Assembly: GCA_038851035.1 (NCBI GenBank)
Contig: JAWCLH010000026.1
Span: 1-40,064 of the forward strand
Direction: 5' to 3'
DNA length: 40,064 nt
Origin: Thermoplasmata archaeon
GTDB taxonomy: Archaea > Thermoplasmatota > DTKX01 > VGTL01
Under the pieces are notes generated by a model. That model saw nothing but the letters and a program-made list of their open reading frames with translations. It ran no database searches and had not been told where the DNA came from. The position numbers and the translations under genes are program-made. Positions 32,825 through 40,064 of the stretch are shown here, one piece after another. The stretch's first letter is position 1. Every line of letters begins with the position of its first letter.

Positions 32825-33466
32825 TCAGTCGAGCCCAATCTTGTGCTTCCGCTTCTTGATTTCCTCTTCTGTCAGGAGTTTGAATCCCTTTTGGGTTATG
32901 ACGGCGATGTCCATGCCGTCGCCCGAGGCCGCGTCCCGCTTCATCGCGGCCGTCAGGGCCCGAATCGCGAGGTCCGTGGCGTCCGCGACGGTAATGGAGT
33001 CCTTGTAGTGGTCCTCGAGCACGCCGTAGACGTACGGTGAGCCGGAGCCTGCCGTGACGAACTTGTCGGGAATGGAGCCACCGGCCGGGTCGAGCGAGTA
33101 GACATGCCCCCCGTCCTTGTCAACGCCGCCAATCAATAGCTGGACCCAGTAGGGGAAGTACCTCCTCCCCGCGAGTATGTTCGACATCAGGGTCGAGGCG
33201 GCCTTCACGCTCATCTCCGCATTGTGCTTCAGCCTGTAGAGCTCCACCTCGGCCTGCATGTATCGCGCCAGAATCTGTGCGTCCCCCACGAGGCCAGCGA
33301 CGCAGAGCCCGAGCCTCTCATCGACCTTAAAAAGCTTTTGGGTTGCTTTATGGGCAATTAGAGTGCCCATAGTGGCGCGCCTCTCGCTCCCCAAGACGAC
33401 GCCGTCCTTGCACACAATGCCCAGGATGGTCGTCCCCTTCTTCAGCTCGTCCATGCTCCCGCTCAT
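32825..33466 (-). CDS. psmB: Proteasome subunit beta
   Basis: The catalytic subunit of the 20S proteasome. An 11-residue propeptide (MSGSMDELKKG) ends at Gly11, and cleavage exposes Thr12 as the nucleophile. Counting from that Thr, Glu17 (ERRAT) and Lys33 (ATQK) fall at the expected catalytic positions. SGSGSPYVYGVLE and the later GDGMDIAVIT are also typical. Total 213 residues. ATG 33466 has AAGGAAGG upstream and a TATA-like ATTTAAATCC at 33511-33520. It likely works with the CDC48-type ATPase encoded at 5409. No alpha subunit is in the window. Confidence 0.96.
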   Translation of the reverse strand: MSGSMDELKKGTTILGIVCKDGVVLGSERRATMGTLIAHKATQKLFKVDERLGLCVAGLVGDAQILARYMQAEVELYRLKHNAEMSVKAASTLMSNILAGRRYFPYWVQLLIGGVDKDGGHVYSLDPAGGSIPDKFVTAGSGSPYVYGVLEDHYKDSITVADATDLAIRALTAAMKRDAASGDGMDIAVITQKGFKLLTEEEIKKRKHKIGLD

Positions 33467-33780
33467 TTCAGAAACCTTCCTTTCAATATATTATAACTCT
33501 TGCGTGAAGGGGATTTAAATTCCGCTATTTAATTATTTTGGATGCGAGCCCTGCCCATCGCCGGGTGCACCTCTCCCCCAACAATAAGCGCGATTGGGCG
33601 TGGAGGGCACAGAGGGCACATGAGGACGGGCGTGGGGCTCGGGCAGCCACGATGTAGCGGCCTCCGGCCCCAGCCCTTTCTCGGGCCTACGGCGATAACG
33701 GCAACGGTCCGGAAACCAATAGGCAGGGGTCTAGACGGTACCAAACAGAATAAATACACCCCTCTGAGATACAAGAGACG
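33467..33780. promoter_or_regulatory. Divergent promoter region, psmB and M6 protease
   Basis: Leftward: TATA-like ATTTAAATCC (33511-33520), RNA start near 33490. Rightward: AATAAATAC (33749-33757), RNA start near 33779, so the M6 protease is probably leaderless at ATG 33781. Between them is about 200 bases of GC-rich sequence with no gene; it includes a short direct repeat (AGGGCACA twice at about 33603-33620). Confidence 0.5.
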
Positions 33781-36700
33781 ATGGCGAGGTGGGTCACAGC
33801 TATAGCGCTTGCTCTCCTCCTTCCACCTCTTGTGACCGGCGCCGGGGCCCGAGGCTGGTCGCTCCTCGGGGCTGAGCGATGCTTGGATGCTGGCGTGTCA
33901 CAATCCGCGCCCACGCCTGAAGGCACAGGAGCGAGCGGTACTCCGGACAACTCCCTACTCGAAAATACCGAATGCGTGTCACAGATTCCCCCTTCCCGGG
34001 CTCCAGCTGGGGCCCGGGCTCCGAGGGCGGAAGTCGGGAGCGGGCCCGAGCTCGTCCCAGGAGACCCGCGTGTCTATGGTCGCTCCGCGCCCCCCGATCC
34101 CGGCGCGCCGATGGCCGTGCGTGGGCGCGCTCCCCCATCGAGCCCACGGATGATTGTGATTCTGATCGAGTTTCAGGACGTCAGGCACTCACCCGGAAGG
34201 GAGCCCGAATTCTTCTCAGACCTGCTCTTCAACTCCAGCCCCGGCGCGAGGAGCCTGCGCGGCTACTACTTCGAGAACTCCTATGGAAAACTTGAGGTCA
34301 GGGGCGAGGTGACGGCGGTCTGGTACAGGAGCGATAGCAATATGAGCTTCTACGGGGCCGACACCCTATCGGGCGTGGACAACGCAAACGGCCCGATTCA
34401 CCGGCTCGTGACGGAGGCGGTGAGGAAAGCCGACGCGGAGGTTGATTTCTCCATCTTCGACACCGATAGGGATGGCTATATTGACTTCCTCATCATAATC
34501 CACGCCGGCCAGGGGCAGGAATCCTCATACCAGAACCGGGACACAATATGGTCCCACAGGTGGTACGATTACGACGAGCCCATTGTGGACGGCGTCGCCG
34601 CCGGCTTCTACACAATGTGCTCTGAGTTCTCTCCCATCGGCACCTTCGCCCACGAGCTCGGGCACGAGCTCGGCCTCCCCGACCTCTACGACATCGATGG
34701 CGACACACTCGGTGCGGGGAGCTGGGACCTAATGTCCCTTGGCTCGTGGCTCGATGGTGGCGCCACCCCATCCCACCTCTCGGCTTTCTGCAAGGTCAGG
34801 CTGGGCTGGATTGAGCCGATGGCTCTCACCGCCAGCTCAGAGAACCTCTCGCTTCAGGCGGTCGAGCTCTCCCCCTCGGTGTTGAAGCTATGGGTCGAGC
34901 CCCCGCACGAGTACTTCCTTATAGAGAACAGGCAGTGCATTGGCTGGGACGCCTTCCTTCCAGGTCCCGGCATACTGATCTGGCACGTAGACGAGAGGGC
35001 CGCGGACAACCGCGACCAGACTCTCAGGCTGGTGGACCTCGAGGAGGCGGACGAGGGCCTTAATGGCGACTCACCCGTCCAGAGCACCGACCCCTGGCGC
35101 GATAGCGAGGAGGGGTTCAACCCCGGCTCCTCCCCCTCCAGCTCGGCCAACTCGGGCCGGAGCACGGGCTGGTGGGTCTATAAAATCGGTCCCTCAGGCA
35201 ACGTGATGGGTCTCAGCGTCCGTCACGTCGACTTTGATATAGCTGTCACAGAGCTCAGATACGAAGTCTTCACGACTGTGGCCTCCGTCCACAGAATCTT
35301 CGCGACGGTTTACAACCTCGGAGGTAGGGGGTTGAGGGACGCTCCGGTCACCCTGACCGTCATGGGCGGGAACACCTCCCTCTCGAGGACAGAGAAGATT
35401 GACTATCTGAACCCGGGGGTATGGAGGGAGCTGGCATGGGACTGGACGCCTGCGGAGACGGGCTTCTACTTTGTGACAGTCCTTGCTGCCTGCGCCGGCG
35501 ACTCAATTCCCGAGAACGACTGGAGGAGCGGCCCTCTCAGAGTCATAGAGAGGCTCTTTTTCGATGACGTCGAGTCGGGCGTGGGAGGGTGGAGGGTGGG
35601 GTGCAGCGTCCCAGCGCTCCCTGGCCTCTGGCACATAGTTAGCGCCGGGGAACCGCACGGCGATGCCCACTCTCCCTCGCACAGCTGGTGGTGCGGCTTC
35701 AACAGGACGGGCCGGTACGCCCGGAGCGCGGGACCCATTGAGTTCTTTCTGGAATCTCCCCTGATAGACCTCACGGGCGTGGGCTCGGCCGCGCTGGCGG
35801 TCTATATGAGATACGACCTCACCCACGGCCTTCCATACGAAATCGTGTCGGATACCGGCCGCGTTGAGGTGAGCTCGAACCTCGGGGCGAGCTGGACGAC
35901 CATCAAAGAGATCCGAGGGATGGAGCAGGCTTGGGGCCTTCACGTGTTCGACCTCGGTGGCTTTACGGGAGGACCGGTAAAGCTCAGGTTCACACTCCGC
36001 TCGAGTGCCCTCCTTCCCGGCCGCGGCTGGTGGCTGGACGACTTCACCGTCGTCGCATCGGGGGCCATCTATGAAGTGGGGCTCGGAGCGGTCCCCGCGC
36101 GCTCCTCTGTCTCTTCGTCAAACACTGCCCGGTTCAACATCACCGTTGCGAACGCGGGAAGCAGAGCCGACACGTACGACCTTCTCGTGGACGCTCCTGC
36201 CGAACTCGCGGTCTCGCTCGGGCGGCGCTCGATTCAGCTCCCCGTCTTTGGAATGGGCTCGGTCCCGCTCGCGGTCGCGGTCACGGGAAAGCTCGAGGCG
36301 GGGAGGGTGCTTCAAATCCGGGTCCAGGCGTCCTCAAGGGCGAGCCCGCGGGTCTCCGCGAGCATCATGATTGAGGTTGAGGTTATTCAGGAGCATGGTC
36401 TCGAGCTCTCGTGTGGGGCCGCCGGGGTTCGGGCGCTCCCGGGCGGGATAGCAAGGTTCCTAGTGAACCTGAGCAACACGGGCAACGGTGAGGAACAGGT
36501 TCGCCTCCGAATCTCCGGCAAATCCGCCGACATCGCATCCCTCTCCCCCACGGCAGTCTCTCTCGCTCCCTGGGCTTCAGAGTCGATCGAGGTCCTCGTC
36601 TTAGTCCCAGAGAATTCCACGGCAGGCGAGGCGCTTAGGGTCACCCTCTCTGCATCCTCAGCGAGCGCCTCGGCCTCCATTTCGCTCGAGGTTGTCGTGG

Positions 36701-37455
36701 AGCGCGTTTACGGCGTCACCGTAATCACCGGGACTGCCAAGATGGCTGCGAGACCCGGAGACACACTTCGCCTCACGCTCTTTCTCAGGAACACCGGGAA
36801 CGGCGCCGACGAATTCGTCGTCTACTCCAGCTGTCCGGCGGGCTGGAGAGCACTGCACGACGCGGTCGTGTCGCTCGGTCCCCGCGCGGAGGCTGAGCTC
36901 ACGGTTGAGCTAGAGCTCAGCCCGGAAACTGCGGAGGGCCGGCAGACGGTGTTCTTCACCGTCTCGGGCTCGGGAGGAACGAGTGATATGGCCGCCGTGG
37001 AGGTCGAGATTCTGCTTCCCGACCTCGAGCTCGCTGGCCTCTTCGTCGAGCCTCGGCTGATTGACGAAGGAGACTACTCGAGCGTTCGCCTGACCCTGAG
37101 GAATACTGGGGGCGCGGCGGCGCGTGGAATTTCGGTCCGTCTCTACGATAACGGTAGGGTGGTCAGGGAGTGGTTCATTGATTATCTCGGGCCCGGGGAG
37201 TCCCAGACTTTAAGCACCACCTTGAGACCCGGCCCCGGCCACCACCAACTCTATGCACAGGCCATGACCGACGACAAGGAGCTCTCATCCACCAATAATG
37301 TTGCGGAGGGGGAGCTCAGAGTCAGGAAGGCCGGGGGGCTCCTACCAGGGCTGGGCACGCTCGCGGCGCTGGCTGCGCTCGCCTCGGCCACCAATCTCAT
37401 CGGGCGAGTGCGCGCCTCCGACCGGCTTCGTGGGGCTGAGCGGCCGGAAAGATGA
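33781..37455 (+). CDS. Exported M6-family (immune inhibitor A-like) metalloprotease
   Basis: A 1224-residue extracellular zinc protease. The signal peptide is residues 1-22, followed by a Pro/Ala-rich propeptide-like stretch to about 120. The catalytic domain (about 122-350) has the zinc motif HELGHELGLPD starting at His291 (His291, Glu292, His295, Asp301) and the downstream Met-turn-like WDLMSLGSW. A beta-sandwich of MAM/jelly-roll type covers about 590-760 (FFDDVESG to GWWLDDF). Three NEW3-like modules and one CARDB-like module follow, resembling those of the subtilase at 10185. The C-terminus LLPGLGTLAALAALAS plus Arg-rich end resembles a PGF-CTERM variant. It is expressed alone, divergent from psmB. 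Confidence 0.9.
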   Translation: MARWVTAIALALLLPPLVTGAGARGWSLLGAERCLDAGVSQSAPTPEGTGASGTPDNSLLENTECVSQIPPSRAPAGARAPRAEVGSGPELVPGDPRVYGRSAPPDPGAPMAVRGRAPPSSPRMIVILIEFQDVRHSPGREPEFFSDLLFNSSPGARSLRGYYFENSYGKLEVRGEVTAVWYRSDSNMSFYGADTLSGVDNANGPIHRLVTEAVRKADAEVDFSIFDTDRDGYIDFLIIIHAGQGQESSYQNRDTIWSHRWYDYDEPIVDGVAAGFYTMCSEFSPIGTFAHELGHELGLPDLYDIDGDTLGAGSWDLMSLGSWLDGGATPSHLSAFCKVRLGWIEPMALTASSENLSLQAVELSPSVLKLWVEPPHEYFLIENRQCIGWDAFLPGPGILIWHVDERAADNRDQTLRLVDLEEADEGLNGDSPVQSTDPWRDSEEGFNPGSSPSSSANSGRSTGWWVYKIGPSGNVMGLSVRHVDFDIAVTELRYEVFTTVASVHRIFATVYNLGGRGLRDAPVTLTVMGGNTSLSRTEKIDYLNPGVWRELAWDWTPAETGFYFVTVLAACAGDSIPENDWRSGPLRVIERLFFDDVESGVGGWRVGCSVPALPGLWHIVSAGEPHGDAHSPSHSWWCGFNRTGRYARSAGPIEFFLESPLIDLTGVGSAALAVYMRYDLTHGLPYEIVSDTGRVEVSSNLGASWTTIKEIRGMEQAWGLHVFDLGGFTGGPVKLRFTLRSSALLPGRGWWLDDFTVVASGAIYEVGLGAVPARSSVSSSNTARFNITVANAGSRADTYDLLVDAPAELAVSLGRRSIQLPVFGMGSVPLAVAVTGKLEAGRVLQIRVQASSRASPRVSASIMIEVEVIQEHGLELSCGAAGVRALPGGIARFLVNLSNTGNGEEQVRLRISGKSADIASLSPTAVSLAPWASESIEVLVLVPENSTAGEALRVTLSASSASASASISLEVVVERVYGVTVITGTAKMAARPGDTLRLTLFLRNTGNGADEFVVYSSCPAGWRALHDAVVSLGPRAEAELTVELELSPETAEGRQTVFFTVSGSGGTSDMAAVEVEILLPDLELAGLFVEPRLIDEGDYSSVRLTLRNTGGAAARGISVRLYDNGRVVREWFIDYLGPGESQTLSTTLRPGPGHHQLYAQAMTDDKELSSTNNVAEGELRVRKAGGLLPGLGTLAALAALASATNLIGRVRASDRLRGAERPER

Positions 37456-37543
37456 AGGTGAGTGCCGGAGAGCTCCAATGCGAGACCCAGATAGCTTGAG
37501 CTGGCATTTGTCGGCCCATCCGGGATTATTAAATAGAACCCTA

Positions 37544-37549
37544 TTTTTT
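37544..37549 (+). terminator. T6 run, possible terminator of the M6 protease
   Basis: Six T at 37544-37549 lie about 90 bases after the stop in an otherwise GC-rich context. Oligo-T is the usual archaeal termination signal. Confidence 0.4.
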
Positions 37550-37575
37550 AGCCCCGGCTATGCGGATGTTGATGA

Positions 37576-37947
37576 AAACCGGCCGTAGAGCCGTCTCTAC
37601 CCAGTGTCAGGGGGCCATATAACCATATCAATGAGCTGTTCCGGGAAGTAAGTTTTCCGAAAGGACCGGATGCCCACTACAGCGATTGGGAGCTCGCTCG
37701 TGTCATCGCGCTCGCGTCGGTCGAGAAGATGGATAGTGAGAACGCGGCCTACAAACTCAGGACCATTATCCACTACTTCCCCTCACCCGATTTTCATTCC
37801 CGGATTGGAGGGCTCTACGAGATGGACTCTTTGAAGCGTTTCAGTGCGAATCTGGGGGCCAGCCGGCCGGCCAATGGGGGATTGAAGTCGCATACAGAAC
37901 TCGAGAGCGTGACTTCGAAATACCTACGAAAACGCCGGATGTTTTAG
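37576..37947 (+). pseudogene. Decayed frame resembling a transposase N-terminal region
   Basis: An open frame without a clear start reads through NHINELFREV, AHYSDWELARVIALASVEKM, ENAAYKLRTIIHYF and stops at 37945-37947. The YSD..LARVIALA...EKM..ENAA..LR pattern is like the N-terminal helical domain of some archaeal DDE transposases, but I cannot name a family. The catalytic part is missing. The next frame, 16 bases on, contains the peptide repeated at the window start. This suggests an insertion element with a large internal deletion. The function is dead if so. Confidence 0.35.
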
Positions 37948-37963
37948 CTGACTATGTAAGACC

Positions 37964-38212
37964 ATGGAAGAGCTGGGGCGGCTGACCAATGTCCCGAGGT
38001 GGGCGCGGAACATGGCGAAGGTGCTTGTCGCACTGGACACAGGAGAGCCCGTTCTGAGGCTGGAGACAGTTCTGGGCATTCTCGTTAAACGTTTTCTCAT
38101 ACTCAGGCAAGAGGATAGGTCCAGCGGGAGCGTGGGGCGAATCGGGAAATTTACGGCGGATGGTTCTTATAAGATACGGTTGAGGCGGCCTATTATGTTG
38201 TGTAGGTTCTGA
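37964..38212 (+). pseudogene. Decayed frame, related to the fragment at the window start
   Basis: Reads MEELGRLTNVPRWARNMAKV, then LVALDTGEPVLRLETVLGIL, and then diverges. The second part matches the fragment at 3-50. After residue 40 the sequence becomes Arg/Ile-rich and matches repeat copy A only at the nucleotide level, suggesting the original stop has been lost. It probably represents the C-terminal end of the element protein whose N-terminal part is at 37576. Confidence 0.35.
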
Positions 38213-38253
38213 AGGCCCGCTAATTGGGCTATCGTTTTCATTGGAAATGGGGG
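38034..38253 (+). repeat. Long direct repeat, copy B (partner at 1-238)
   Basis: Same orientation as copy A, 38 kb away. Best conserved at 38034-38083 and at 38214-38253 (about 34 of 40 identical, ending GGAAATGGGGG). See copy A for interpretation. Confidence 0.6.
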
Positions 38254-38281
38254 CGCTTACGTCTGAGCTTCTAATCGTGCA

Positions 38282-38349
38282 AAATTATTTTAATGGCCAA
38301 ATCGATTCATTAACGACTGATAGCGAGCGGAGGCTGAGCGGAGGTGATT
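38282..38349 (+). promoter_or_regulatory. Promoter and strong ribosome-binding site of the DUF2341 gene
   Basis: AAATTATTTTA (38282-38292) is TATA-like, with an RNA start expected near 38312. GGAGGTGATT at 38340-38349 is close to a full complement of the 16S rRNA 3' end and lies four bases before ATG 38354, fixing that start. Confidence 0.6.
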
Positions 38350-38353
38350 GGGT

Positions 38354-40064
38354 ATGAATTCATTGAATAGAGGAAACTCTTTCGCAGCACTGCTGATAAC
38401 AAATCTCTTAATCGCCGGGCTCGCCAGCGCGGCGTGGACATTAGAAGAATTGGGAGAAGGGAGCGGCGCTGGAGCCCGCGAGTTCACACCTTGGTGGAAC
38501 CTCCAGTGGCTGTTCCGCAGACCCGTCACGATTAGCAACACCGCGGGCTCTCAGGAGCTCTCAAAGTACCAGGTACTTATCAAAGTCACTTACGACAGCG
38601 ACATGAAGAGCGACTTCTCGGACCTGCGCTTCGTCCGCTACGATTCCTCCTCAGACCAGCACATAGAGCTTCCTTACTATTTGGAGAAAAAGGTGGACGG
38701 AATAGGGGCAAATTTCACTGTCAGGGTGGACAAAATTCCCAGAGCCTCCGAAACGACCATATACATGTACTACGGGAACCCAGCCGCTTCCTCCAACTCG
38801 AGCGGCGAGGCCACCTTCGAGTTCTTTGACGATTTCGAAGACGGGGACGTCTCAGACTGGGTAATCACCAACGGCGACGGAATCAACAAGGCTGACAGCA
38901 CAGCCCCCTATCAGGGCTCCTACTCCCACTTCGTCGACGCGGGGTCCGCGGACCTCAGGGTCAAGAAGAGCATAAACCCGCCGGTCTCGGTCCCCTATGT
39001 CTTCGAGGTAATGGCCATGGACACCTCAGCATACATGGCGCACAAGCCGGTCGGCGGAGGGAGCTGGGAGATTCTCCACCGGAGGGACGATGGGGGCAGG
39101 TACAAACCAGAGTGCTTCTTTGGCGGCACATTATATACCGGTCTGGGCAGCATGGATTTTGACCTGAACAAATGGTACCATCTGAAGATTATCCACACCG
39201 CAAATCAGGCCTGGTTCTCCTGGGAGGGGGGGACCTACGGGCCCTATTCCGACACCCTGACCCCCCTGACCGACATACAATTCACAGCCCAGAATTATGC
39301 AAAAGGGGCGGGCTATCAGGATCTCATGATAATCAGAAAATACGCCCAGCCGGAGCCGGAGGTCCGAATCGGGGACGAGGAGAACGCGATCAGGTTCCTG
39401 TCATTCACAGTTTCTTCCGGCGTGATTGACGAGGGCGATTGTGTGTGGCTGAACGCGACGTTTGAGAACCCGGCGCCTCTCAGCCTCGAAATCCCCGTCT
39501 CGTTCCACGATGGCGCCGACTTCCAGACCTCGAGCCTGATTCATTCTGAGAGGTTGACCCTCCCTCCGTCCGGAGAAAGAGTGTTTTCATATCTCTGGTA
39601 CCCCACAGGCGGTCCGCACACCGTCTGGGTCGCGCAGATGGGGTCTCCCCTCGCATCCCGGGAGCTTTACGTCAACCGCTACCCGGTCTTGAGTCCGATA
39701 ATGGACCAGGTCGCGAGCCAGGGAAAGAACTTCAAGCTGCTCATCTTCGCAGAGGACGCTGACGGCGACAGGCTCAACTGGAGCGAGGACTGCCCGCTGT
39801 TTGACATTATACCGCGCGGCGAGCAGAGCGCCGAAATCAACTTCACACCGACAAATGACGACGTCGGGAACTACACCGTCAACATCACCGTCTCTGACCC
39901 GCGGGGTTGCAAGGACAGCACGCGCTTCAAACTGACAGTGAAGAATGTGAACGATTATCCTGTCATCGAGCCTATTAAGGACCAGAGCGTCGCGCAGGAC
40001 ACGGAGTTCAGGTACAAAGCAAAAGCCTCGGACATTGACGAGAAGTGGGGCGACCACGTGACAT
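38354..40064 (+). CDS. Exported DUF2341-domain surface protein, 5' part
   Basis: An open frame of 570 codons with no stop before the window edge. Residues 8-29 form a signal peptide (FAALLITNLLIAGLASAA). The DUF2341 domain starts at WWNLQWLFRRPVTISN (about residue 52) and includes DLRFVRYDSSS, LPYYLEKK and YMYYGNPAASSNSSG, a hallmark ending of this domain. A concanavalin-like beta domain (FFDDFEDGDVSDW to DLMIIRKY, about 157-335) follows. Then come beta-sandwich modules with a cadherin-like/He_PIG signature (DADGDRL, FTPTNDDVGNYTVNITVSD, NVNDYPVI). DUF2341 proteins are common on archaeal and bacterial surfaces and are thought to bind ligands or sugars. The C-terminus and anchor are outside the window. 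Confidence 0.85.
   Translation, partial: MNSLNRGNSFAALLITNLLIAGLASAAWTLEELGEGSGAGAREFTPWWNLQWLFRRPVTISNTAGSQELSKYQVLIKVTYDSDMKSDFSDLRFVRYDSSSDQHIELPYYLEKKVDGIGANFTVRVDKIPRASETTIYMYYGNPAASSNSSGEATFEFFDDFEDGDVSDWVITNGDGINKADSTAPYQGSYSHFVDAGSADLRVKKSINPPVSVPYVFEVMAMDTSAYMAHKPVGGGSWEILHRRDDGGRYKPECFFGGTLYTGLGSMDFDLNKWYHLKIIHTANQAWFSWEGGTYGPYSDTLTPLTDIQFTAQNYAKGAGYQDLMIIRKYAQPEPEVRIGDEENAIRFLSFTVSSGVIDEGDCVWLNATFENPAPLSLEIPVSFHDGADFQTSSLIHSERLTLPPSGERVFSYLWYPTGGPHTVWVAQMGSPLASRELYVNRYPVLSPIMDQVASQGKNFKLLIFAEDADGDRLNWSEDCPLFDIIPRGEQSAEINFTPTNDDVGNYTVNITVSDPRGCKDSTRFKLTVKNVNDYPVIEPIKDQSVAQDTEFRYKAKASDIDEKWGDHVT

Larger units (their letters stand above)
37456..38353. other. Intergenic stretch with decayed element remnants
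   Basis: After the M6 protease this 898-base stretch has no intact gene. It holds a T6 run (37544-37549) that may terminate the protease mRNA, two broken frames described separately, repeat copy B, and the promoter and ribosome-binding site of the DUF2341 gene. Confidence 0.6.

Noticed and set aside
38290-38541. Minus-strand frame of 83 codons at the start of the DUF2341 gene
   Set aside because: Shadow of the signal-peptide region of a gene with a strong ribosome-binding site on the other strand.

Overview
The window is GC-rich archaeal DNA, most likely from an uncultivated euryarchaeote near the Thermoplasmatota. The evidence is its set of archaeal information-processing and protein-turnover genes: transcription factor B, Gar1, the FttA/aCPSF1 termination ribonuclease, a proteasome beta subunit, a CDC48-type AAA ATPase, deoxyhypusine synthase and Hsp20. 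Promoters look archaeal, with A/T-rich TATA-like boxes about 25 bases before predicted RNA starts. Leaderless genes are mixed with genes that have GGAGG/GGTG ribosome-binding sites, and three genes appear to start with TTG. The lineage is inferred; no rRNA or tRNA was found.

Layout. 1-378: a decayed repeat copy and a small tandem/palindromic repeat. 379-10157: housekeeping genes, namely ornithine carbamoyltransferase diverging from a family 2 glycosyltransferase, an exported thioredoxin-fold protein, a same-strand run hsp20-cdc48-purB, then gar1-tfb (overlapping) and a PRC-barrel protein. 10185-23801: a block of exported proteins, namely a 1410-residue membrane-anchored subtilase, a 1921-residue Ig-repeat protein, a protein with a PGF-CTERM-like tail, and a Gly-rich membrane-anchored protein. 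Next to them is a two-gene unit encoding a small membrane protein and a double winged-helix regulator. A three-copy 15-bp motif sits in the divergent promoter of this block. 23802-24259: a non-coding stretch with three perfect GC-rich hairpins, the last followed by TTTT. 24260-29595: a complete six-gene energy-converting [NiFe] hydrogenase operon in the order echABCDEF. 29656-33466: deoxyhypusine synthase, FttA and proteasome beta. 33781-37455: a 1224-residue exported M6 metalloprotease. 37456-38353: decayed mobile-element-like remnants, including a second copy of the repeat at the window start. 38354-40064: the 5' part of a DUF2341 surface protein, running off the window.

How the genes fit together (inference). 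Two large exported proteases with similar C-terminal Ig-like modules, plus several anchored surface proteins, suggest a cell that degrades external protein. Ech would then discharge reduced ferredoxin from amino-acid fermentation as H2 while pumping ions. Hsp20, CDC48 and the proteasome provide internal protein quality control. No CRISPR array, intact insertion sequence or defence system was seen.
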